This document shows positions 1 through 4,245 of a stretch of DNA of 9,070 nt, one piece after another. The notes beneath the pieces were generated by a model. It searched no databases. It was given only the letters and a program-made list of their open reading frames with translations, and was not told where the DNA came from. A program made the translations under genes and the position numbers. Each line of letters begins with the position of its first letter. The first letter of the stretch is position 1. Source of the stretch: Nitriliruptoraceae bacterium (lineage in GTDB: Bacteria; Actinomycetota; Nitriliruptoria; Nitriliruptorales; Nitriliruptoraceae); the NCBI GenBank assembly GCA_007121975.1, contig SKJO01000003.1:1-9070 (forward strand), written 5' to 3'.

Positions 1-470
1 AGCTTGCAGCCCATGATCTCGTCGCGCTGGCGGACGACTGCACCTCGCGGGCGGAGCTGCTCCGCAGGATCGGCATTGAACCGTCCTCGACGGCCTACCG
101 GGTGCTGGCCGAGGCGTTCGCGCGGCTCGGATCCGATGTCGTCCGGCTCGATGCACGTCCCACCGGCTCGGCCGTGAGGCGTCGCCCCCTCGAGCAGATC
201 CTCGTTGCGGACTCGGACTGGAGCAACACCAGTGAGCTGCGCCAGCGGTTGATCGCCGAGGGGTGGAAGCAGGCGCGGTGCGAGCGCTGCGGTCTGGACT
301 CCTGGCAGGGAGAACCGATGCCGTTGCAACTCGACCACGTCAATGGGGATCGGCGTGACCACCGCATCGAGAACCTTCGTGTGCTGTGTCCCTGCTGTCA
401 CGCGCTCACCCCGACCTGGGGTTCCCGCAACCGCGGCCGGCAGGCGGTCCACGGCCCGCCGAGTGGCTAA
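1..470 (+). CDS. HNH endonuclease, zinc-binding, 5' end outside the window
   Basis: The frame is open from the left edge (first whole codon at base 3) to the TAA at 468-470, about 155 residues. The internal GTG at 102 is probably not the start, because sequence upstream in the same frame (LVALADDCTSRAELLRRIGI) looks like the N-terminal helical DNA-binding segment of this family. The C-terminal half carries the HNH nuclease core. A first zinc pair CERC is at 279-290. The metal-site DH of LDHVNGD has its His at 336-338, the central Asn of ENLR is at 372-374, and CPCCH at 387-401 holds the second zinc Cys pair and the last His. The preceding SELRQRLIAEGWKQ is typical of small HNH proteins of phages and actinobacterial accessory regions. 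The likely activity is metal-dependent DNA nicking or cleavage. A tRNA-like gene begins 11 nt after the stop on the same strand. Family call is confident; biological role (homing, defence, other) is unknown. Confidence 0.88.
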   Translation, partial: LAAHDLVALADDCTSRAELLRRIGIEPSSTAYRVLAEAFARLGSDVVRLDARPTGSAVRRRPLEQILVADSDWSNTSELRQRLIAEGWKQARCERCGLDSWQGEPMPLQLDHVNGDRRDHRIENLRVLCPCCHALTPTWGSRNRGRQAVHGPPSG

Positions 471-481
471 TCTGTCGGGGC

Positions 482-555
482 GCCCCGGTAACCCAACTGG
501 CAGAGGTCGTCGGCTCAAAATCGATGTGTTGCGGGTTCGAATCCCGCCCGGGGTA
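482..555 (+). tRNA. tRNA-like gene, CAA anticodon (Leu-type), short variable loop
   Basis: A cloverleaf can be drawn by hand. The acceptor stem is 482-488 with 548-554 (7 pairs, the first a G-U) and the discriminator is A555. The D-arm is 491-493 with 505-507 (only 3 pairs) around a loop containing GG at 499-500. The anticodon stem is 509-513 with 521-525 (G-U at both ends), with loop CTCAAAA and anticodon CAA at 516-518. The variable loop is GTGTT (526-530). The T-arm is perfect, 531-535 with 543-547, with loop TTCGAAT. No CCA is encoded. CAA reads the Leu codon UUG, but bacterial tRNA-Leu normally has a long class II variable arm, absent here. It may therefore be a tRNA mimic or a divergent tRNA, not an ordinary tRNA-Leu. 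It lies 11 nt behind the HNH gene and could be co-transcribed with it. Confidence 0.72.
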
Positions 556-564
556 CGCGAGAAC

Positions 565-714
565 CCGGCCTCAGCCGGTGCCAAGTCCACCGCTACGCGA
601 GCGAGGCCGCGAGCGGGCTGGTTGCCCGCCTCGCCTCCGCGCGGGTAGCGTTCGCCTCCCATGCGGCCGGCCGCATGGCTCCCGACGGCGGACGGCGACG
701 GCGTCAAGGGAGCC
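565..714. other. hairpin-rich non-coding stretch after the tRNA-like gene
   Basis: The 229 nt between the tRNA-like gene and the next start hold no convincing ORF but several foldable units. Hairpin 1 is 565-569 with 574-578 (CCGGC/GCCGG, loop CTCA). A long imperfect hairpin spans 591-650: 591-596 with 645-650, 597-599 with 640-642, 603-607 with 633-637, and 613-618 with 624-629 around loop TGGTT. A perfect 20-bp palindrome is at 659-678. A further hairpin pairs 677-683 with 708-714 (GGCTCCC/GGGAGCC) and 684-687 with 702-705. None is followed by a T-tract, so a classical terminator is not supported. They may be part of the HNH/tRNA-like unit, a structured RNA, or GC-rich terminators without a U-tail. 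From 715 to 784 nothing further is seen. Confidence 0.5.
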
Positions 715-784
715 GCGCGGATCCGGCAGCGCCCCCTGACCGACGACGGGACGAGCCACGGCCGGACAACGCGATGCAGCCCGG

Positions 785-1087
785 GTGCGCGAGCGCCTGA
801 CGCGGATCCAGGACGAGTTGCGCCGGATCCGCGCGACCGAGCGTGTCCTGGCCGACCAGGTCGCCTATCTCGACGAAGCGGCGGACCAGGCCGAGACCCG
901 CAAGCTGGTCGCCCAGACACCGCTGGCCGACCGCGAGTGGCGTGAGGCCCGGACCGACCGTGACCGACACCGCTCCCTGCTCGACGAGTCCCGGCAGCAG
1001 GTCCGGGACCTGCTCGCCGAGCAGGACCGCCTGCTCGACCGGCTGCTCGCGGTCGAGAGCTCAGCTCCGCGGAGGGACCAGACGTGA
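785..1087 (+). CDS. small coiled-coil protein, unknown function
   Basis: A 100-residue protein starting at GTG 785; an in-frame stop at 737-739 limits any upstream extension and no other start codon lies between. No Shine-Dalgarno is visible before the GTG, so the start is uncertain. The product is almost entirely charged and Leu-rich helix (for example LTRIQDELRRIRATERVLAD and QQVRDLLAEQDRLLDRLLAV). It has no Cys, no signal peptide and no membrane segment, which indicates a cytosolic coiled coil, probably self-associating or docking on a partner. Its TGA overlaps the GTG of the response-regulator gene as GTGA (1084-1087), a classic translational coupling, so the two are very likely co-transcribed and made together. 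I do not recognise the family. It could be a partner or modulator of the regulator, but that rests on position only. Confidence 0.7.
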   Translation: MRERLTRIQDELRRIRATERVLADQVAYLDEAADQAETRKLVAQTPLADREWREARTDRDRHRSLLDESRQQVRDLLAEQDRLLDRLLAVESSAPRRDQT

Positions 1088-1722
1088 ACGATTCGACCAC
1101 CCCCGGTGCGGCCGGATCTCCCGACCCGGCCGCGGACCCCGCCGCGGTGCGACCCACCCGTGTGCTGATCGCCGAGGACGAGGCCCTCATCCGCCTCGAT
1201 CTCAAGGAGATGCTCGAGGAGGAGGGGTTCGAGGTCGTTGCCGAGGTCGCCGACGGTGCCTCGGCGGTGCGCCTGACCCGCGAACTGCAGCCTGATCTGG
1301 TGATCCTGGACGTCAAGATGCCGGTGATGGACGGCATCCAGGCGGCCGAGGAGATCGCCAAGGATCGGCTGGCCGCGATCCTGATCCTGACGGCCTTCAG
1401 CCAGCGTGACCTGGTCGAGAAGGCCCGTCGGGCCGGCGCCATGGCCTACCTCGTCAAGCCGTTCCAGAAGCACGATCTGCTCCCCGCGGTGGAGATCGCG
1501 GCAGGACGCTTCCGGGAGTTGTCGGGCCTCGAGGCCACCGTCGACGACCTTCAGGGCCGGCTCGAGGCCCGCAAGCTCGTCGAGCGGGCCAAGGGGCTGC
1601 TCCAGCAGCACGAGGGCCTGTCGGAGGCGGAGGCCTTCCGGCTGCTCCAGCGCCAGGCGATGGAGCGCCGCCAGAGCATGCGCCAGGTCGCCGAGCAGAT
1701 CATCGGGCGCTTCGGCGCCTGA
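1084..1722 (+). CDS. pdtaR: ANTAR-domain response regulator, PdtaR-like
   Basis: A 212-residue cytosolic two-component response regulator whose output is an ANTAR RNA-binding domain. After a disordered Pro/Ala-rich N-terminus (about 1-24), the receiver domain shows the acidic pair E31/D32, phospho-acceptor D76 in VILDVKMPVMDG, T103 and K125 (LVKPF), so the phosphorylation site is intact. ANTAR follows at about 150-210, with the typical ARKLVERAKGLLQQHEGLSE, EAFRLLQRQAMERRQSMRQV segments. Members of this family bind paired stem-loops in nascent RNA and prevent termination. In M. tuberculosis the homologue Rv1626 (PdtaR, 205 residues) is phosphorylated by the kinase PdtaS and lies three genes before polA, which matches the layout here. 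No kinase gene is in the window. The gene starts at GTG 1084, overlapping the upstream coiled-coil gene by 4 nt. I infer that this is the orthologue of Rv1626. Confidence 0.92.
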   Translation: MNDSTTPGAAGSPDPAADPAAVRPTRVLIAEDEALIRLDLKEMLEEEGFEVVAEVADGASAVRLTRELQPDLVILDVKMPVMDGIQAAEEIAKDRLAAILILTAFSQRDLVEKARRAGAMAYLVKPFQKHDLLPAVEIAAGRFRELSGLEATVDDLQGRLEARKLVERAKGLLQQHEGLSEAEAFRLLQRQAMERRQSMRQVAEQIIGRFGA

Positions 1723-1774
1723 GTTCGACACCGAGGTTCGACGCCGGAGTTCGACGCCGGAGTTCGCCACCGAC
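1723..1774. repeat. four tandem 13-nt repeats
   Basis: Directly after the regulator stop codon there are four units of exactly 13 nt starting at 1723, 1736, 1749 and 1762. Each opens with GTTCG. Units 2 and 3 are identical (GTTCGACGCCGGA); units 1 (GTTCGACACCGAG) and 4 (GTTCGCCACCGAC) are close variants. The period is not a multiple of three and the array lies outside any credible gene. It sits 80 to 130 nt upstream of the -10 box of the binding-protein gene, so it could be a binding-site array. Replication slippage is the alternative. Confidence 0.85.
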
Positions 1775-1816
1775 GTGCCCGCCCCGGTCCATGCCGCGCC
1801 GCCGGGTGGTGCGCCC

Positions 1817-1836
1817 CGCGAACGTCGATGTTCGCG
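1817..1836. promoter_or_regulatory. 20-bp near-perfect palindrome, candidate operator
   Basis: CGCGAACGTCGATGTTCGCG is symmetric at every position except one central pair (G1824/T1829). Its right arm GTTCGCG overlaps where the -35 element of the TAGGCT promoter at 1855-1860 would fall, and it shares GTTCG with the upstream 13-nt repeats. A dimeric repressor or activator of the transporter is the simplest reading. It lies upstream of the likely transcription start, so it should act as DNA and not as an RNA hairpin. Confidence 0.55.
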
Positions 1837-1854
1837 TCCCTCCGACCACGGTCG

Positions 1855-1860
1855 TAGGCT
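1855..1860 (+). promoter_or_regulatory. -10 box TAGGCT for the binding-protein gene
   Basis: TAGGCT fits the actinobacterial TANNNT -10 pattern and recurs before other genes of this window. A start of transcription near 1867 would give a leader of about 75 nt. The -35 is weak (TTCGCG at 1831-1836, 18-nt spacer). Confidence 0.6.
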
Positions 1861-1868
1861 GTGACGGA

Positions 1869-1889
1869 TCCCGGCGCCTGACGCCGGGA
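1869..1889 (+). promoter_or_regulatory. stem-loop at the 5' end of the leader
   Basis: TCCCGGCG (1869-1876) pairs perfectly with CGCCGGGA (1882-1889) around loop CCTGA: 8 pairs, starting about 2 nt after the predicted transcription start. Such 5'-terminal stems often protect mRNA from decay. There is no following T-tract, and the 5-nt loop does not match the six-base loops of known ANTAR targets. Confidence 0.55.
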
Positions 1890-1926
1890 GCCCGTCGTGG
1901 ACTCCCGCGGCGACAAGCCCCCTTCC

Positions 1927-1934
1927 AAGGAGGT
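1927..1934 (+). promoter_or_regulatory. full-consensus Shine-Dalgarno deciding the start at 1942
   Basis: AAGGAGGT is a perfect match to the 16S rRNA 3' end, 7 nt before ATG 1942. It excludes the upstream in-frame GTG at 1897 and predicts strong translation, as expected for an abundant substrate-binding protein. Confidence 0.92.
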
Positions 1935-1941
1935 AACAACG

Positions 1942-2796
1942 ATGCGTGCGATGCGCCTGATGGCGGCACTCGCGGCGGTCTCCCTGCTCGCCGCGGCGTG
2001 CGGCGACGACGCCGACGAACCCGAAGAGGACGTCACCGAGGAGGCCACCGAGGAGGCGGCCGACGACGACGCGGCCGACGAGGTCGATGCCAGTGGCCTC
2101 GACCTCGTCGCCGAGGGCACCCTGACCGTGTGCTCGGACATCCCCTACGCTCCGTTCGAGTTCGAGGACCCGGACGCCCCGACCGGCTACTCCGGCTTCG
2201 ACATCGAGCTCATGGAGGCGATCGCCGACGTGCTCGACCTCGAGCTCGCCGTGGTGGCCACCGGCTTCGAGGGCCTGACCTCGGGCGCCTCGATGGCGGC
2301 CGGACAGTGTGACATCGCGGCCTCGGCGATGACGATCACCGAGGAACGTGCGGAGAACGTCGACTTCGCCGACCCCTACTACGAGGCCAAGCAGTCGCTG
2401 CTCGTGCCGGTCGATGCCGGCATCGAGGGCATCGATGACCTCGTCGAGGGCCTCTCGGTGGGCGTGCAGTCGGGCACGACCGGCGAGATGTACGCCGAGG
2501 AGAACGTCCCGGGCGCCGAGCTGATCGCCTTCGAGAGCTCCGGTGACCTGTTCGTCGCACTCGAGGCTGGCCGCATCGACGCCATCTTGCAGGATCTGCC
2601 GGTCAACGCCGAGCAGGCCCGGGCGGATGACGCCATCACCGTGGTCGATGAGTTCGACACCGAGGAGGACTACGGCTTCGCGATGGAGAAGGACCGCGAG
2701 GACGGCCTGGTCGACGCGATCAACGTGGCCCTGGCGCAGGTGCGTGCCGACAGCACCTATGACGCGCTGTACGACAAGTACTTCTCCGCCGAGTAG
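1942..2796 (+). CDS. amino acid ABC importer, substrate-binding lipoprotein
   Basis: A 284-residue binding protein of the polar amino acid family (SBP_bac_3). It starts at ATG 1942 behind a perfect ribosome-binding site. Residues 1-20 are a lipoprotein signal peptide (MRAMRLMAALAAVSLLAAAC) with the predicted lipid-bearing Cys20. A linker at about 21-52 is extremely acidic (17 Asp/Glu in residues 21-51) and tethers the domain outside the membrane. The fold follows with family landmarks: CSDIPYAPFEF, GFDIELMEAIADVL, AMTITEERAENVDFADPYY (its Arg normally grips the substrate carboxylate), GVQSGTTGE, and DAILQDLPV (Asp for the amino group). It delivers an amino acid, probably polar or basic, to the permease and ATPase encoded downstream; the exact substrate cannot be read from sequence. 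A strong hairpin ends the transcript partly before the permease gene. Confidence 0.92.
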   Translation: MRAMRLMAALAAVSLLAAACGDDADEPEEDVTEEATEEAADDDAADEVDASGLDLVAEGTLTVCSDIPYAPFEFEDPDAPTGYSGFDIELMEAIADVLDLELAVVATGFEGLTSGASMAAGQCDIAASAMTITEERAENVDFADPYYEAKQSLLVPVDAGIEGIDDLVEGLSVGVQSGTTGEMYAEENVPGAELIAFESSGDLFVALEAGRIDAILQDLPVNAEQARADDAITVVDEFDTEEDYGFAMEKDREDGLVDAINVALAQVRADSTYDALYDKYFSAE

Positions 2797-2820
2797 TCCC
2801 TCGCGCGGCAGGTACCTCGA

Positions 2821-2846
2821 CGTGGGGACCCTTCGGGGTCCCCACG
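2821..2846 (+). terminator. 11-bp hairpin with UUCG tetraloop after the binding-protein gene
   Basis: 2821-2831 pairs perfectly with 2836-2846, closing the loop TTCG with a C-G pair, the ultra-stable C(UUCG)G tetraloop. It lies 24 nt after the TAG of the binding-protein gene. No T-tract follows (CTCGTGTC), so it may be a GC-type terminator, a partial one that reduces read-through, or a 3' barrier to exonucleases. Confidence 0.75.
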
Positions 2847-2877
2847 CTCGTGTCGGATGGGGCGCGTCGCGGGCTAC

Positions 2878-2899
2878 GCGCAAACGAGTAGGGTTGCGC
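2878..2899. promoter_or_regulatory. -10 box TAGGGT (2889-2894) within an inverted repeat
   Basis: TAGGGT at 2889-2894 is followed after 7 nt by GTG 2902, the geometry of a leaderless actinobacterial start. It lies inside the inverted repeat GCGCAA (2878-2883) / TTGCGC (2894-2899), which could be an operator. This suggests that the permease gene has its own promoter. The predicted transcript begins near 2901. Confidence 0.5.
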
Positions 2900-2901
2900 C
2901 T

Positions 2902-2957
2902 GTGAGCCCACGGGTCCGACCCCCGGGCGCTCACGGTCCGGGTGGCGTCAGGCCACC
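2902..2957 (+). promoter_or_regulatory. structured leader of the permease gene
   Basis: If transcription starts near 2901, the leader up to GTG 2986 folds into two hairpins: GTGAGC (2902-2907) with GCTCAC (2929-2934), and GGTGGC (2941-2946) with GCCACC (2952-2957) around a 5-nt loop. A Shine-Dalgarno follows at 2971-2977. I recognise no known riboswitch class. Confidence 0.45.
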
Positions 2958-2985
2958 ACGACGGCGTCGCGGGAGGTCCGGCGCG

Positions 2986-3765
2986 GTGACCAAGCGACAG
3001 AAACAGGCGTTGTTCCGCGGCGTCATGTACGCGCTGTTCGTCCTCGCGGTGCTGCTGATGGTGCTGCTCGCCGACTGGCCGGTGATCCGGCGCAACTTCT
3101 TCAATGCCGAGATTGCCCGGGACATGTTCCCCGAGGTCCTCACGATCGCGGCGCGCAACACCCTGCTCTACACCTTCCTCGCCTTCAGCTTCGGCTTGCT
3201 CTTCGGGTTGCTGCTCGCGTTGATGCGGCTGTCTTCGATCCCGCCCTACCGCTGGGTGGCCAAGATCTACATCGAGATCTTCCGCGGCCTGCCCGCCCTG
3301 CTGACCATCTTCCTGGTGGGCATCGGGATCCCGATCGCCTTCGGTACCCGCTGGCCGATCCTGCTCACGATCACCCTGGGGCTCGGGATCGTCGCGGCGG
3401 CCTATATGGCCGAGACGATCCGCGCCGGGATCGAGGGAGTGCCCAAGGGCCAGATGGAGGCGGCCCGGTCGCTGGGGATGAGCTACACGTGGGCGATGAT
3501 CTCGGTGATCATCCCCCAGGGCTTCCGGATCATCATCCCGCCGCTGACCAACGAGCTGGTGCTGCTGATCAAGGACACCTCACTGCTGTTCGTGCTCGGC
3601 ACCACGCCGGCTACCAAGGAACTGCTGAAGTTCGGGCGTGACCTGCTGCAGAACCGTGCGAATGCGACCCCGCTGATCGTGGTCGGAGCGGTCTACCTGA
3701 TGATCACGGTGCCGATGACCCAGTTGGTCGCCGTGCTCGAGCGGCGCAACCGACGCTCGCGCTGA
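2986..3765 (+). CDS. amino acid ABC importer, permease
   Basis: Inner-membrane permease of the HisM/GlnP family (BPD_transp_1), 259 residues from GTG 2986, which has GGGAGGT at 2971-2977 as ribosome-binding site. Membrane segments are visible at about 13-30, 58-80, 95-119, 124-142, then after the cytosolic loop at about 172-190, and at 233-252. The EAA coupling loop, which docks into the ATPase, is at about 139-165 (AYMAETIRAGIEGVPKGQME, then AARSLGM). It forms the translocation path for the amino acid delivered by the upstream lipoprotein. Only one permease is encoded, so a homodimer is expected. An alternative start at GTG 2902, 7 nt from a TAGGGT box, would add 28 Arg/Pro/Gly-rich residues; ATG 2857 is possible but lacks a ribosome-binding site. 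I prefer 2986 because of the Shine-Dalgarno. Confidence 0.9.
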   Translation: MTKRQKQALFRGVMYALFVLAVLLMVLLADWPVIRRNFFNAEIARDMFPEVLTIAARNTLLYTFLAFSFGLLFGLLLALMRLSSIPPYRWVAKIYIEIFRGLPALLTIFLVGIGIPIAFGTRWPILLTITLGLGIVAAAYMAETIRAGIEGVPKGQMEAARSLGMSYTWAMISVIIPQGFRIIIPPLTNELVLLIKDTSLLFVLGTTPATKELLKFGRDLLQNRANATPLIVVGAVYLMITVPMTQLVAVLERRNRRSR

Positions 3766-3804
3766 GCCCCCGCGGCTCGTGGTCACAGCCCCAGCGAAAC
3801 GACA

Positions 3805-3828
3805 CGCGCCCGCCGGGTGGCGGGCGCG
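3805..3828 (+). terminator. 10-bp GC hairpin after the permease gene
   Basis: CGCGCCCGCC (3805-3814) pairs perfectly with GGCGGGCGCG (3819-3828) around loop GGGT, 39 nt after the permease stop. No T-tract follows, as is common in very GC-rich genomes. It is also the first of four consecutive hairpins. Confidence 0.6.
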
Positions 3829-3840
3829 CAGTGAGAGAGT

Positions 3841-4045
3841 CGGCTGGGTGGCGGGCCCGGCGGGAGAGAGAACGGGGTCCGCCACCCAGCCGGGTGATCA
3901 GCTCGGTACGCGAGGCACCGACGCCGACCCGGAGCGCGCAGTTCCGTTCCTCGGCGATGCGGGTGGGGTGGCGGGCCCCACCCGACTGGAACGGATCGCA
4001 GGATCCCGAAGCGTCCGGTGGTGACCGGCTTCGCGAGATGGGATC
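3841..4045. other. intergenic block of three further strong hairpins
   Basis: The gap between permease and ATPase (3766-4245) shows no credible gene. Within it, 3841-3854 pairs perfectly with 3879-3892 and continues through a G-U and three more pairs to 3858/3875 (18 pairs, 16-nt loop). Next, 3944-3950 pairs with 3988-3994 and 3960-3968 with 3976-3984. Last, 4002-4007 pairs with 4040-4045, 4008-4011 with 4029-4032, and 4015-4019 with 4024-4028 (loop GGTG). The motif GGGTGGCGGGC occurs three times (3815, 3846, 3966). It may be a structured RNA, a palindromic intergenic repeat family or a set of terminators; I recognise no known RNA class. From 4046 to 4150 only a small hairpin (4062-4066 with 4073-4077) is seen. 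Confidence 0.55.
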
Positions 4046-4152
4046 ATGCTGGCTCCTCGATGTCATTGGCGGATGACGTGACGTACCGTGCCGGGTGGAT
4101 GTTCCGGGCAGGTTTCGTCCGGGTACGGATCCGATGACCGATGGCGGAACAG

Positions 4153-4158
4153 TAGGCT
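4153..4158 (+). promoter_or_regulatory. -10 box TAGGCT for the ATPase gene
   Basis: TAGGCTTG is identical over eight bases to the box before polA (5922-5929). Transcription from about 4165 gives a leader of about 80 nt, in which 4194-4199 (GGGCCG) can pair with 4222-4227 (CGGCCC). No clear -35 is seen. Confidence 0.55.
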
Positions 4159-4245
4159 TGCCCGGGTAGCGTCCGGCGCAGCATGGCACGGCAGGGCCGC
4201 CCGCAGCCTCGGGTCGGCAGCCGGCCCACCAGGGAGGGATCTCGC

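Noticed and set aside
482..555. Ordinary tRNA-Leu(CAA)
   Set aside because: The long variable arm of bacterial tRNA-Leu is absent and the D- and anticodon stems are weak, so it is reported as tRNA-like.
774..800. Nine-codon reading frame (ATG to TGA) overlapping the coiled-coil start
   Set aside because: It could be a leader peptide but has no ribosome-binding site and is within chance expectation.
1723..1774. CRISPR array
   Set aside because: The units are 13 nt and directly abutting, with no spacers, and no cas gene is present.
1817..1836. LexA (SOS) box
   Set aside because: The actinobacterial box is TCGAAC-N4-GTTCGA. Here the arms CGAAC and GTTCG are separated by 6 nt, so the spacing is wrong.
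1869..1889. ANTAR antitermination target
   Set aside because: Known ANTAR targets are two adjacent hairpins with six-base loops carrying A at position 1 and G at position 4. This single hairpin has a 5-nt loop, and the loops in the other intergenic regions also do not fit.
865..2934. Open frame of 689 codons on the - strand
   Set aside because: It is antisense to the regulator and binding-protein genes, has biased composition and no recognisable domain.
3841..3892. T-box riboswitch suggested by GGGTGGC
   Set aside because: The conserved antiterminator core with ACCGCG is missing, no specifier loop is evident, and the downstream gene is not an aminoacyl-tRNA synthetase or biosynthetic gene.
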